Source of the DNA: Halococcus salifodinae DSM 8989
GTDB taxonomy: Archaea > Halobacteriota > Halobacteria > Halobacteriales > Halococcaceae
Reading direction: 5' to 3'
NCBI RefSeq assembly: GCF_000336935.1
Contig: NZ_AOME01000015.1
Coordinates: 23,817-87,816 of the forward strand
DNA length: 64,000 nt
Under the pieces are notes generated by a model, which saw only the letters and a list, made by a program, of their open reading frames with translations, was not told the DNA's origin and did not search any database. Both the position numbers and the translations under genes were made by a program. This document shows positions 50,854 through 62,204 of this stretch, piece after piece (positions within the stretch are counted from its first letter, which is position 1; every line of letters starts with the position of its first letter).

Positions 50854-51501
50854 ATGAAACTCGTCGCGTTCGACTTCGACGGCACGCTCTCGGACTCGGA
50901 GATGACGGTCCTGCTCGGTGCACAGCGCGGCGTCGCCGACGAGATGGAGGCGATCACCGAGCGTGCGATGAACGACGAGATCGGCTACGCGGAGAGCCTC
51001 CGCGAGCGGGTCGGCCTGCTCGAGGGGCTCTCGGCGGACGCGGTCGAGACGGCCTTCGAACAGGTCGAGCTACGACCCGGAACCATCGAGACCGTTCGCG
51101 CGCTGAACGACGCGGGCGTGGTCACGGCGATCGTCACCGGCGGGTTCGGCCGCGGAGTCGAGAGCGCGCTCGCGCGGAACGATCTCCCGGTCGACACCAT
51201 CGTCGCCAATCAGCTCGTTTTCGACGACGAGGGCGACCTCACCGGCGAGGTCGAGGGACCGCTGATCGAGGGGACGAAAGACGATGCGCTCCAGGCGGTC
51301 GCGAACAACGCCGGCCTCACACTCGACGACACGGTGGCGGTCGGCGACGGTGCGAACGACCTCCCGATGCTCGAAGTCGCGGGGTTCGCGGTGGGCTACG
51401 AACCGAAACCCGCCGTCGAACCGCACTGTGACGAGGTCGTGGCGTCGATGGACGAACTGCAGGAACTTCTCGAAAGACGGGGTGTGCTCCCCGAAATGTG
51501 A
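50854..51501 (+). CDS. serB: Phosphoserine phosphatase
   Basis: A 215-residue HAD phosphatase for the last step of serine synthesis. Catalytic DFDGT at 7-11 (D7 nucleophile, D9 acid/base), AIVTGGFGRGVESAL for motif II with Thr, KDDALQAV Lys, and GDGANDLPML (motif IV). The cap region (MEAITERAMNDEIGYAESLRERVGLLEGL) is the SerB type. It fits with serA nearby. A protein of the same fold but other substrate is possible, yet the cap supports serB. Confidence 0.9.
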   Translation: MKLVAFDFDGTLSDSEMTVLLGAQRGVADEMEAITERAMNDEIGYAESLRERVGLLEGLSADAVETAFEQVELRPGTIETVRALNDAGVVTAIVTGGFGRGVESALARNDLPVDTIVANQLVFDDEGDLTGEVEGPLIEGTKDDALQAVANNAGLTLDDTVAVGDGANDLPMLEVAGFAVGYEPKPAVEPHCDEVVASMDELQELLERRGVLPEM

Positions 51502-51558
51502 GTGGGCAGCAACTGTCGGCTACGCCCGAGTAATCCGTACTGGCGATCCCTGATCTGA

Positions 51559-51951
51559 TCACTCCGGTATAGGAACGTTGTCGGCGCTCCCGCCGTAGCG
51601 ATACATATTATAGACCGCTTCGATTCCTGCTACGGCAAAGGCAACTCCGAAGAGCAATACGATCAGATGACCACCGATCACGAACAAGAATCCCGCAATT
51701 GCGAACAGGAAGATTGCCATAGCGGTCTGTATGTATCGGTTTTGACGAACCGAGCGAACGTGGCGTTGCACCCGCTCCGAAAATCGAGTCGATAAGAGAA
51801 GTGTTCCGATTACCGCATAGAAAACCATCTCTGCAGAACTGATGTATTCTGGCCCACCGATAGTCGCGTAGCTGAGAAGTCCTACACCAACAATAGAAAG
51901 CGATGAAACGGCGAGGAGCATATCACAGAACCCGCCGACCTCAGTTCTCAT
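51559..51951 (-). CDS. AT-rich four-span membrane protein
   Basis: A 130-residue membrane protein with helices at about 7-30, 37-55, 75-95 and 97-118; the middle loop is basic (RFSERVQRHVRSVRQNRYIQ). The base composition is clearly lower in GC than that of neighbours, and codons ending in A or T are common, which suggests acquisition. Start at the ATG at 51951: CTAAATAT lies 22-30 nt upstream in the leaderless position. An in-frame ATG at 51975 falls inside that TATA-like box. No family recognised. Confidence 0.6.
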   Translation of the reverse strand: MRTEVGGFCDMLLAVSSLSIVGVGLLSYATIGGPEYISSAEMVFYAVIGTLLLSTRFSERVQRHVRSVRQNRYIQTAMAIFLFAIAGFLFVIGGHLIVLLFGVAFAVAGIEAVYNMYRYGGSADNVPIPE

Positions 51952-52041
51952 CGGTGAAGTGTTCTCACAGATCATATTTAGGTTTGTTCCCCGCGCCTGA
52001 TGACTGATCGGATGGAGGTCGGTGGGGGGGTCGAACCGGAT

Positions 52042-53292
52042 TCAGTCGCCGAACAGGCTGGCGTGGACGGGTGCGAACTCGGTGTCGCCGTCGGTGTCGG
52101 CGCGCGCGTCGGTCACCGCTCGGCCGGCGACACCATCGGCGAGGAAGTCGGCGATCGGCGGGCCGACGTTCTCGGGTTCGACGAGGAAGGCGTCGTGGCC
52201 GTGGTCGGAGTCGATCACGTGGTGGGCGGTCTCGACGCCCGTAGTCCGGAACGCGTCGGCGAGGGCTGCGGCCTGGTCCGTGGTGAAATGCCAGTCACCG
52301 GTAAAGGAGAGACAGAGTACTTCGCCGTCGAAGCCCGCGAGTGCGTCGGCGTCGGACGCGTGGCCCGCCGCGAGGTCGTACTCGTCCATCGCGCGTGTGA
52401 GATACAGGTAGCTGTTGGCGTCGAAGCGATCGACGAACGTGTCGGCGTTGTAATCGAGGTACGACTCGACGTCGCGGTAGGGGAAGAAGCCAGCGGCCGG
52501 ATCGGCAGGGAAGGCGTCGCGGGCGGCGTCCCGGCCCGCGGCGCGCCGGCCGAACTTCGCTTCCATCGACTCCTTCGAGAGGTACATCACGTGGCCGAGT
52601 TGGCGCGCGATTGCGAGGCCGTCGTCGGGCTCGGGGCCGCCGTAGTAGTCGCCGCCCGCCCAGTTCGGATCGGTGGTGATCGCCCGCCGGGCGATCCCGT
52701 CGATGGCGACGCACTGGGAATCGAGCCGCGCGGCAGTCGCCACCGGGATCGCGCGCTCGACGCGCTCGGGGTAGCGTTTCACCCATTCGAGGACGTTCAT
52801 CCCACCCACGGAGCCGCCGACGACGGCGTGGAGCCGGGAAACGCCGAGTTCGTCGAGCAGCCGGCGCTGGGCGCGGGTCCAGTCGGTCACGGTGACCGGC
52901 GGGAAGTCGGTTCCGTAGGGCTCGCCGGTTTCGGGGTCGGTCGAGGCCGGTCCCGTCGAGCCGTAACACGAACCGGGGACGTTCACGCAGACGGCGAAGT
53001 ACTCAGTCGTGTCGATCGCTTTTCCAGGTCCGACGATCGCGTCCCACCACGCGCGGGCCTGGCCCGCCGCGTCCCCGTGCTGGCCATCGGGCCCCGATCG
53101 GGGGCTCGATTTCTCCCCGCGCGGGCCGCTGGCGACGTGGGCGCTGCCGGTGAGCGCGTGACAGACGAGCACCGCGTTGTCGCCGGTGAACTCGCCGTAG
53201 GTCTCGTAGGCGAGTTCGAGGTCCGAAAGCGACTCGCCGCACTCGAACTCGAACGCGCCGATCGACCGGGTGTCGCGCGTCGCTTGAGTCAT
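52042..53292 (-). CDS. metX: Homoserine O-acetyltransferase
   Basis: A 416-residue alpha/beta-hydrolase that acetylates homoserine for methionine synthesis. The nucleophile is S161 in [15 protein letters not shown]; the segments [13 protein letters not shown] and [28 protein letters not shown] are typical of MetX, and the late Asp and His ([21 protein letters not shown]) complete the triad. The start overlaps the stop of metY by ATGA, so metY and metX form one operon. Confidence 0.93.
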   Translation of the reverse strand: MTQATRDTRSIGAFEFECGESLSDLELAYETYGEFTGDNAVLVCHALTGSAHVASGPRGEKSSPRSGPDGQHGDAAGQARAWWDAIVGPGKAIDTTEYFAVCVNVPGSCYGSTGPASTDPETGEPYGTDFPPVTVTDWTRAQRRLLDELGVSRLHAVVGGSVGGMNVLEWVKRYPERVERAIPVATAARLDSQCVAIDGIARRAITTDPNWAGGDYYGGPEPDDGLAIARQLGHVMYLSKESMEAKFGRRAAGRDAARDAFPADPAAGFFPYRDVESYLDYNADTFVDRFDANSYLYLTRAMDEYDLAAGHASDADALAGFDGEVLCLSFTGDWHFTTDQAAALADAFRTTGVETAHHVIDSDHGHDAFLVEPENVGPPIADFLADGVAGRAVTDARADTDGDTEFAPVHASLFGD

Positions 53293-54572
53293 GGTATCGC
53301 CCCGTCGAGATCCGCCACGATGTCCGCCTCGTCCTCGATACCCACCGAGAGCCGGACGAGATCGGGCGTCACGCCCGAGGCGCGCTGCTGTTCGGCCGAG
53401 AGCTGGGCGTGGGTGGTGCTCGCGGGATGGATCACCAGCGTCTTCGCGTCGCCGACGTTCGCAAGGAAGCTCGCGAGGTCGGTGTCCTCACAGAGGCGCT
53501 TGCCGGCCTCGTACCCGCCCTCCAGTCCGAACGCGATCATGCCGCCGAATCCTCCCTCCAAGTATTCGCTGGCGGTGTCGTGAGTCTCGTGATCGTCGAG
53601 GCCGGGGTAGGCGACCCACGAGACCTCGTCGTGGCTTGTGAGAAACTCGGCGACTCCGTGGGCGTTCGCAGAGTGGCGTTCCATCCGGAGATCGAGGGTT
53701 TCGAGCCCCTGAAGCGTGACCCACGCATCGAACGGTGACTGCTGGTCGCCGAGGCTCCGGATCGCACGCTGGCGGGCGGCCGCGGTGAACGCGCGGTCGC
53801 CGAACTCCTCGGCGAAGTTCAGGCCGTGGAATGCGGGGTTGTCGCCAGCGATTTCGGGGTACTTCTCGGAGTGCTCGCCCCACGGGAACGACCCGCCGTC
53901 GATCAGCGCGCCGCCGATCGTCGTGCCGGAGCCGTGGAGCCACTTCGTGGTCGACTCCCAGACGAGGTCCGCGCCGTGTTCGAGGGGGCGGCAGAGTGCA
54001 GGCGTGGCGAAGGTGTTGTCGACGAAGAAGGGAACGTCGTTGTCGTGGGCGACGGCGGCGACAGCTTCGAGGTCGGGCGTCACTAGCGAGGGGTTGCCGA
54101 TGGTCTCGCAGTGGACGTAGGCGGTGTTTTCGTCGATCGCCTCGTCGTACGCCGCGGGATCGAGCGTGTCGACGAACCGGGCCTCGATCCCACGGCGCGC
54201 AGCGGTGTGGCTGAGGTAGGCGTGGGTGCCGCCGTAGATCGAGGCGGCGCTCACGACGTTGTCGCCCGCCTCGCAGAGCAGGAAGGTCGCGGCGTCGAGC
54301 GCGGCCATCCCCGACGCGGTGCAGAGCGCGCCCACGCCGCCTTCGAGGTCGGCGAGGCGGCGTTCGAGCGTGGCGACCGTGGGATTCGAGATCCGGGAGT
54401 AGACGTCGCCCTCCGCTTCGAGCGCATAGAGATCGGCGGCGCGGTCGGCGTCGTCGAAGGTGTAGGAGGTGGTCTGGTACAGCGGCGGCGCGCGCGATCC
54501 CGTCGCCGGATCCGACGCTTGCCCAGCATGGACACATCGTGTCCCGAAGCCTCGCTGCTCGTCGTCGGTCAT
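53289..54572 (-). CDS. metY: O-acetylhomoserine sulfhydrylase
   Basis: A 427-residue PLP enzyme of the Cys/Met metabolism family that converts O-acetylhomoserine and sulfide to homocysteine. The PLP Lys is in [41 protein letters not shown] is the family signature. Sequence [30 protein letters not shown] is the expected N-terminus. First gene of the metY-metX operon; TATA-like AGATATATG lies upstream at leaderless distance or slightly more. Confidence 0.93.
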   Translation of the reverse strand: MTDDEQRGFGTRCVHAGQASDPATGSRAPPLYQTTSYTFDDADRAADLYALEAEGDVYSRISNPTVATLERRLADLEGGVGALCTASGMAALDAATFLLCEAGDNVVSAASIYGGTHAYLSHTAARRGIEARFVDTLDPAAYDEAIDENTAYVHCETIGNPSLVTPDLEAVAAVAHDNDVPFFVDNTFATPALCRPLEHGADLVWESTTKWLHGSGTTIGGALIDGGSFPWGEHSEKYPEIAGDNPAFHGLNFAEEFGDRAFTAAARQRAIRSLGDQQSPFDAWVTLQGLETLDLRMERHSANAHGVAEFLTSHDEVSWVAYPGLDDHETHDTASEYLEGGFGGMIAFGLEGGYEAGKRLCEDTDLASFLANVGDAKTLVIHPASTTHAQLSAEQQRASGVTPDLVRLSVGIEDEADIVADLDGAIP

Positions 54573-54730
54573 GTATGTGGTGCATATATCTACGGGTATC
54601 TATAACCACGAGTTACGGCAAGTGTCGCCGGTCCCCGATCCGTCGAGTCGTCGGTCGGCTGTTCGCGGCGGCCTTGCTCCTGCCAACCACAACCCTATTC
54701 GGCAGGAGCCCTGGAAAAAGGACGATCAGC

Positions 54731-55207
54731 ATGTCCGACGACACACCCGAGGAAGCGATCGAGCGTGGTCTCGCGGCGTATTTCGCGAGCGACGTGCTCG
54801 AAGACATCATGGAGGCGCTCGATATCGACGCACTCGCCGAGGGAGCAGCGCTCGACGACGCCGTCGAGTACGAGCGGCTCGGTCGAACGCTCGGTAAACT
54901 CATCGGTCGTGCGGCCGCAAAGGGCGTGAACAACTCCGGACTGCTCGGCCGGATCATGACCGAGACCGCCGGCACCGAAGTCGGCGGCCGAGCGGGTGAG
55001 GCGGCCGCGGTAGCGCTGGTCGAACACGGCGACGCCGACGCAGCCGTCGAACGGGTTCGAGGACTGATTGCCACCGGCAACGTCGCCGGGCTCGCCGACG
55101 AGATCGGTGCGATGGTCGAGGACGCTGGTCTCGATGGAGCCAACGCAGGGCCGTCGGCGGACGCCGACTGGACCGAGATCGAGGTCGAGGAGCACTCCGA
55201 GGAGTAA
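54731..55207 (+). CDS. Acidic Ala/Gly-rich helical protein, unassigned
   Basis: A 158-residue soluble acidic protein: MSDDTPEEAIERGLAAYFAS, then ASDVLEDIMEALDIDAL, YERLGRTLGKLIGRAAAKG and VALVEHGDADAAVERVRGLI. It is helical and without membrane segments; the C-terminus is acidic (DADWTEIEVEEHSEE). I do not recognise the family. The Gly-rich middle (GLLGRIMTETAGTEVGGRAGEAA) could contact membranes or partners, but nothing supports a function. The ATG at 54731 is the first good start. Confidence 0.6.
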   Translation: MSDDTPEEAIERGLAAYFASDVLEDIMEALDIDALAEGAALDDAVEYERLGRTLGKLIGRAAAKGVNNSGLLGRIMTETAGTEVGGRAGEAAAVALVEHGDADAAVERVRGLIATGNVAGLADEIGAMVEDAGLDGANAGPSADADWTEIEVEEHSEE

Positions 55208-55251
55208 TCGACGATCGTCGGGCCGCTCATCGACCGATCGGCAGCCGGCAG

Positions 55252-56424
55252 TCAGTCGAGCTGTGTGCGGGCGTCGTCGAGCCCCGCTTCGAGATCGACA
55301 TCGACGCCGACATCGGTGAACGCCTCGCCCACAGTTCGAACCCCGCGAAGCACCTGTTCGTCCGTGAGATGGCCCATATTGCTCACTCGGAAGATGTCGC
55401 CACCGAGGTGAGCCTGGCCGCCGCTGATCGAGACGTTGCGCTCGTCGACCGCAGCGAAGAACTCTTCGGGGTGATCGCGAACCGCTGCGGGCAGCGAGAT
55501 CGCTGTCACGGTGTTCGAGTGAGTGCTTGCGTCGTCGAGCGTAGGGAACCCCTCCAGGCCCATCGCGGCGAATCCCGATCGGAAGGCGGCTGCCTGCTGG
55601 CGATGGCGTTCGATACGGGCCTCCATCCCCTCTGACTCGATTTCCTCGACCGCCACCGCGAGCGCCCGAAAGAGCGGGACGGCGCTCGTGAAGGGAGTCT
55701 GATGGCTCTCGGCCTTCCGGAGATGCCAGTCGAGATCGGCGTAGAAGGGGGCGCGCTCGCCGTCGATATGCTCGACGACGCGATCGGTCACGTACATCGC
55801 GCTGACGCCGGGCGGTGCGGCGAGTGCTTTCTGGGAGTCGGTGATGGCCATGTCGACGTTCCAGTCGTCGATCCGGAAGACGTCGCCCCCGATCGAGGTC
55901 ACGCCGTCGACGACGAACCGGGCGTCGTGGGCGGCGGCGATCTCGCCCACCTCGGGAACGGGGTTCAGGATGCCGGTGCTGGTCTCGTTATGGACCATCG
56001 TCACGAGGTCGGTGTCGTCGGTGACGGCCTCGGCGACCGAATCGGGATCGAGCGAGTCGCCCCACTCGACCTCGACTCGCGTGACTGACGCGTACCGCTC
56101 GGCGATCCGTGCGAAACGTCGGCCGAACTTGCCGTTGACGAGCGCGACGACCTCGCAGTCCTCGCCAGCGAGATTGGCGACGGCGGCCTCCATCCCCATC
56201 GTCGCCGTTCCGTTGAGCACGAGACTGGTCCCGCCGGCACTGGTCGACTGTTCCTGTGGCGTCGAGTGTTCGAAGACGTAATCGAGGCCGTCCTGTGCGC
56301 GCTCGTACACCGCCTCGAAGTCGGCCGAGCGGTGTGAGACCATCGGCGCGTCCATCGCCTCGCGGACTGCATCGGTCACGGGCACTGGCCCGGGATTGAG
56401 CAGCAGGAACTCGTCGTCGGTCAT
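55252..56424 (-). CDS. Class V aminotransferase (serine-pyruvate / alanine-glyoxylate type)
   Basis: A 390-residue PLP aminotransferase. It opens EFLLLNPGPVPVTDAVREAMDAPMVSHRS, the family start. The PLP Lys is in MAITDSQKALAAPPGVS; ETSTGILNPVPEV and VDGVTSIGGDVFRIDDW are typical. It may swap amino groups among serine, alanine, glyoxylate and pyruvate; in archaea related enzymes act in serine or glycine metabolism. Start at 56424. No operon partner on this strand. Confidence 0.88.
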   Translation of the reverse strand: MTDDEFLLLNPGPVPVTDAVREAMDAPMVSHRSADFEAVYERAQDGLDYVFEHSTPQEQSTSAGGTSLVLNGTATMGMEAAVANLAGEDCEVVALVNGKFGRRFARIAERYASVTRVEVEWGDSLDPDSVAEAVTDDTDLVTMVHNETSTGILNPVPEVGEIAAAHDARFVVDGVTSIGGDVFRIDDWNVDMAITDSQKALAAPPGVSAMYVTDRVVEHIDGERAPFYADLDWHLRKAESHQTPFTSAVPLFRALAVAVEEIESEGMEARIERHRQQAAAFRSGFAAMGLEGFPTLDDASTHSNTVTAISLPAAVRDHPEEFFAAVDERNVSISGGQAHLGGDIFRVSNMGHLTDEQVLRGVRTVGEAFTDVGVDVDLEAGLDDARTQLD

Positions 56425-56771
56425 ACCCGAGTGTCCGTCTCGGCTCACATAAACCTCGCCGGTATCACGCTATCTTGCCATCACCGTTCCGTTTCGGGAC
56501 CTGTGCATCGGAAAATTTCGCAGCCGGACGACGAATATCTGGGGACCAGCCCAGAAAACCGACGACGACCGATCGCATATCAACACCGACGAAACCCACC
56601 TGATTATTGACCCGCGATGAGCCCTCTTGCTGACGCCTCCTCGGTTACAAAGGGAACCGACGTTGCTGACACCCTGTCAGAAACCAAGTGCCTACTGACA
56701 GGGTTGGGTGTCGGGGTTGTTTCCGAACCCAGACAGTTCTATCACACACCAAATGAGGTCACAGTGGTGAG
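56425..56771. other. Gene-poor stretch with an inverted repeat and low GC
   Basis: No clear gene on this 347-base stretch. A perfect 9-bp inverted repeat (CCCTGTCAG at 56672-56680, CTGACAGGG at 56695-56703) has flanks that also pair partly (GACACC before, GGTGTC after), giving a longer imperfect palindrome at about 56660-56720. The local GC content falls toward the methyltransferase gene. It could be a terminator for both strands, a mobile-element end or a small structured RNA. Confidence 0.4.
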
Positions 56772-56790
56772 TCATATTCGAGCGGAATAG
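56617..56790 (+). CDS. Possible 57-residue protein
   Basis: An open frame from ATG 56617 to TAG 56788: MSPLADASSVTKGTDVADTL, then SETKCLLTGLGVGVVSEP and ending VTVVSHIRAE. It overlaps the end of the antisense methyltransferase gene by 19 bases and runs across the inverted repeat. No family is recognised and no well-placed TATA box or Shine-Dalgarno is seen. It may be chance. Confidence 0.25.
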   Translation: MSPLADASSVTKGTDVADTLSETKCLLTGLGVGVVSEPRQFYHTPNEVTVVSHIRAE

Positions 56791-57563
56791 ACGATTGTCG
56801 GTGGAACCTTGGCCATGAGTTCTGGCTTGAAACTTCCATACTCTGCTTCATATTCCTCGGGATTCTCGTACCCCGGTTCTCGGATTGCTTCGACACTGAA
56901 CCCAGCGTCATTCAGTAATTGAACCGTTTCTCCAACCCCCCGCGAGTAAACCACCATTTCAGCGTCGAATGAGTCGCTGTATGCTCGACGAGGAGAGTCA
57001 TCAAAGTAACTCTTCTTGAACTCATGGGATTCTGGGTCAATGATCTTGTAGTACGGATGATCCACGCTAAAAACCAGCGTTCCTCCGTCTCTTAGGACTC
57101 GTGCTGCTTCAGAGAAGCAGGCTCCCAGATCCTCAACCCATTGAAATGCGAAAGCTGAGACTGCAAGGTCAAACGTCCCACCAGAGATGTCCGATAAGTC
57201 TGTTACACTATTGTGGATGAAGTTGACGTCAACATCGTGCTCCTCGGCGAGTCCCTGAGCATAGCTGAGTTGTTCTTCAGAGATGTCTACACCCGTAACA
57301 TTCGCTCCCTGCTGAGCAAGAGCAATACCGAACTGAGCACCACCACACCCAAGTTCAACTGTGTCAGTACCCGATACGTTTCCGAGCAGCCCCAAGTCGT
57401 CTTCCTCTGAGGCACCCGGACCAAACGCTATTGCAATCGAGTGACCGCCTTCGCTCTGGAACGACTCTGACCAAGCGTTCCACCATGCTCGTGCCTGTTC
57501 CTCATCAGGATCTACACCGGCCATAGAATCGTTCGAGAGCCATCGTCGCATATGGTTTCCCAT
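56772..57563 (-). CDS. Low-GC class I SAM-dependent methyltransferase
   Basis: A 263-residue methyltransferase. Motif I is TVELGCGGAQFGIALAQQ at about 68-85, then VTGVDISEEQLSYAQG, NFIHNSVTDLSDISGGTFDLAVSAFAFQWVED and the later RVLRDGGTLVFSVDHPYY. The GC content and codon use are far below those of the flanking genes, so transfer from another genome is likely. Substrate unknown. Start could also be the internal ATG five or fourteen codons later. AT-rich DNA lies upstream. Confidence 0.85.
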   Translation of the reverse strand: MGNHMRRWLSNDSMAGVDPDEEQARAWWNAWSESFQSEGGHSIAIAFGPGASEEDDLGLLGNVSGTDTVELGCGGAQFGIALAQQGANVTGVDISEEQLSYAQGLAEEHDVDVNFIHNSVTDLSDISGGTFDLAVSAFAFQWVEDLGACFSEAARVLRDGGTLVFSVDHPYYKIIDPESHEFKKSYFDDSPRRAYSDSFDAEMVVYSRGVGETVQLLNDAGFSVEAIREPGYENPEEYEAEYGSFKPELMAKVPPTIVYSARI

Positions 57564-57628
57564 TTGGCAATAATTTCAGGTTCTCGTACAGTCCTTGCGG
57601 AGCCGGAGGGCTGGAAGGATAAGTATGA

Positions 57629-59899
<2,271 letters not shown>

Positions 59900-60392
59900 C
59901 ACTGCCCGTTGTTCGGGAAATTCGGACGAGTTCGCTCGGTTTCAGCCCTGTAACACGCCATTACTATCGTATTACGTACCGTTTCACCGCTGAAACAGTC
60001 GGCTGGACGGGGCCTGGGACCGGTGACAGCGGACGAACGATCGCCGATCGCCCGGTGGATCGGTAGACGACAGCAACGTCGATGGAACGAAGTCGTAGCG
60101 GCACAGACAGCGGGGAATCGCGGTGTTCGGATTCGTGTGGGCGTTTCGCCGGCGACGACGAACGGGGCGTCACACAAACCGTGACGCGATACTCGAACCA
60201 GTGTGAAGGACGTCGTCAGCGCAGGGGATCACCGGACACTCGGACGAGTCGGCGTGAAAGGAAGCGCTGCGGAGTGTATTTTCGTATTTTTCATGGTCGA
60301 AAATAGCCAACGACCCGTAACGATACGGAACAGTGCGCAACGGCTGGGGTGATTTATGCTCTCCCCGTGTCTCCGTATCGAGTGCCGAAACC
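59900..60392. promoter_or_regulatory. Gene-free interval with two inverted repeats
   Basis: No credible gene lies in these 493 bases. An AT-rich patch at 59939-59996 is bounded by GTTTCAG and CTGAAAC. A perfect 8-bp inverted repeat, TATTTTCG at 60277-60284 and CGAAAATA at 60298-60305, has a T-rich spacer of 13 bases. A TATA-like GATTTATG at 60352-60359 stands about 34-41 nt before the ATG of the next gene. The repeat could be an operator for that gene or a terminator after ligA; the spacing does not decide. Confidence 0.45.
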
Positions 60393-60818
60393 ATGACAAG
60401 CAAACTCGACGCGCTCGGGACACGGCTCCCGTCGAAGCGCGTTCTGGCGGTCGGACTCGTCGCCGCAATGCTGCTGTTCGCCGGCTGTATGGGCGGCAGC
60501 GGTGGCGAGAACGGCACGAACGGAAGCAACGCGACGGAAGCAGGCGAAGAGACCACCGCGGCGATGGAAGAGGAAACCACCGCGATGGAAGAGGAGACCG
60601 AGATGGAGGAGACTGACATGGAGGAAACCACCGAGATGGAGGGGACCGAAATGGAGGAAACCACCGAGATGATGGGTAACGAGACGGAGATGGACGGTAA
60701 CATGTCCGGCAACATGACGACCGAGATGGACGGTAACATGTCCGGCAACATGACGACCGAGATGGACGGCAACATGTCGGGCAACATGTCCGGCAACATG
60801 ACGACGACCGAAGCCTAA
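60393..60818 (+). CDS. Met/Glu/Thr-rich repeat lipoprotein
   Basis: A 141-residue surface lipoprotein. The leader LAVGLVAAMLLFAGC has a lipobox (a Sec-type, no Tat pair). After a Gly/Ser/Asn linker with NGT and NAT sequons come repeats of Glu, Met and Thr (AMEEETTAMEEETEMEE) and then a 12-residue repeat EMDGNMSGNMTT in about three copies, each encoded by 36 bases (60687-60722, 60723-60758, then a variant). Many NMS/NMT sequons would allow dense N-glycosylation. Met-rich motifs can bind Cu(I) in other proteins, but that is only an idea here. Confidence 0.75.
   Translation: MTSKLDALGTRLPSKRVLAVGLVAAMLLFAGCMGGSGGENGTNGSNATEAGEETTAAMEEETTAMEEETEMEETDMEETTEMEGTEMEETTEMMGNETEMDGNMSGNMTTEMDGNMSGNMTTEMDGNMSGNMSGNMTTTEA
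60687..60812 (+). repeat. Tandem 36-base coding repeat
   Basis: Two units of 36 bases (GAGATGGACGG, then TAACATGTCCGGCAACATG and ACGACC) at 60687-60722 and 60723-60758 are identical, and a third from 60759 has extra NMSG codons. Identical DNA at this level points to recent expansion by slippage or unequal exchange. Confidence 0.7.
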
Positions 60819-60983
60819 TCGGCCGACGTCCGTCCACCCACTCGGATACTCCCACACGCGCCGCCGTGGCGCGCGAATTTTTATTAAGCACGACTCGCCA
60901 GCGTCTCGCTTCGCGCTCCGGTGGGAGGAGCGCATCGCGGACGCAAAGAGTAATACCGACCGCGTGACGACAACGGACGAGGG

Positions 60984-62177
60984 ATGAGCGATCGCGCACG
61001 CGTGATGGTGGGTGTGCTCTGCCTGGTGGTGCTCGTCGGCACCGGCCTTCCGGTCGGCGGACAGTCGGCGTCCGCTGGCGGGATCGGTGACGTGAGCGTG
61101 ACCGGCAGCGGCGTCGTCACCGGTTCGGCCGCCGGCAACGACTCGAACTACGTCTGGCAGGACGACCCCATCGACGTAAGCGCGACCTTCCAGGACTCGC
61201 CCGAATTCACGAACTATCGCGTCTGTCTCGGTTACGAGCGCGCGGACGCACCACCCCAGGAGCTCGTCGACTGCGACCGCAAGCCGCTCTCGCCGGAAAC
61301 CAACGGCACGAGCGAGTTTACCAACGTCACGTGGCCGTCGAACGTCACCGGCGAGCAGGGACTGGTGGTCGAACTCCAGGGCCTCTCGAATCAGTACAAC
61401 ACGACGCTGCTCGATCGGAAGACGGTCCCGGTGACGGTCATCACCCGGACGGGTGACGTCGACGCGGACGGGCTGTCGAACCAGCAGGAGGTCGAGCAGG
61501 GGTACAACCTCTCGAACCCCGACATGGACAGCGACGGCCTGAACGACGGTCCGGAGGTGAACCGGTACGGCACGAACCCCCAGAACCCCGACACCGACGG
61601 TGATGGCGTCCGTGACGGCGAGGAGCTGGAAGTCGGCAGTGACCCCTCGGCCACCGACACCGACGGCGACTGGCTCTCGGATGGCACCGAGCTGAATCTC
61701 CTTCGTACCAACCCGACGAGCGGGCTGACGCCGATCTGGCTCGTGGGGCTCGTCGTCCTCGTCGGCGGGCTGATCGTCGTCGGCGGGACGCGCTTTCGGC
61801 GGTGGTGGCGCGACCGTGACGGGAGGGCGGCCGTCGAAAACGGAGGTCCATCGGACCCGGACGGTGGAGACGGCGTGGCTCCCGACGAACCGGAACCGGA
61901 GCCGACACCCGAGCCAGCGCCGGAGCCGCTGACCGACGAGGATCGGGTGCAGGGACTCCTCCGAGAGCATGGCGGACGGATGAAGCAGACACGGATCGTC
62001 GAGGAGACCGACTGGTCGAAGGCGAAGGTCAGCCGGCTGCTCTCCTCGATGAACGACGAGGGCACCGTCGAGAAGCTCTCGATCGGTCGCGAGAACATCG
62101 TCAGCCTCGACGGCCACGGGCCGGAAGCCGCGCGGTCGCCACACGAGGAACCCCCAGAGGAGAACGCGTCAGACTGA
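60984..62177 (+). CDS. Membrane protein with outside TSP3 repeats and inside winged helix
   Basis: A 397-residue protein that crosses the membrane. A signal or anchor helix (VMVGVLCLVVLVGTGLPV) leads to an outside domain at 30-155, then Ca-binding thrombospondin type 3-like repeats at 158-245 (DVDADGLSNQQE, DMDSDGLNDGPE, DTDGDGVRDGEE, DTDGDWLSDGTE). One transmembrane helix follows at 249-268, a Pro/Glu linker and a winged helix at about 316-376 (VQGLLREHGGRMKQTRIVEETDWSKAKVSRLLSSMNDEGTVEKL). This is a single-protein link between outside sensing and DNA binding; the signal is unknown. Confidence 0.8.
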   Translation: MSDRARVMVGVLCLVVLVGTGLPVGGQSASAGGIGDVSVTGSGVVTGSAAGNDSNYVWQDDPIDVSATFQDSPEFTNYRVCLGYERADAPPQELVDCDRKPLSPETNGTSEFTNVTWPSNVTGEQGLVVELQGLSNQYNTTLLDRKTVPVTVITRTGDVDADGLSNQQEVEQGYNLSNPDMDSDGLNDGPEVNRYGTNPQNPDTDGDGVRDGEELEVGSDPSATDTDGDWLSDGTELNLLRTNPTSGLTPIWLVGLVVLVGGLIVVGGTRFRRWWRDRDGRAAVENGGPSDPDGGDGVAPDEPEPEPTPEPAPEPLTDEDRVQGLLREHGGRMKQTRIVEETDWSKAKVSRLLSSMNDEGTVEKLSIGRENIVSLDGHGPEAARSPHEEPPEENASD

Positions 62178-62204
62178 AGCGCGTCACGACCCTTCGTTCA
62201 CGCG

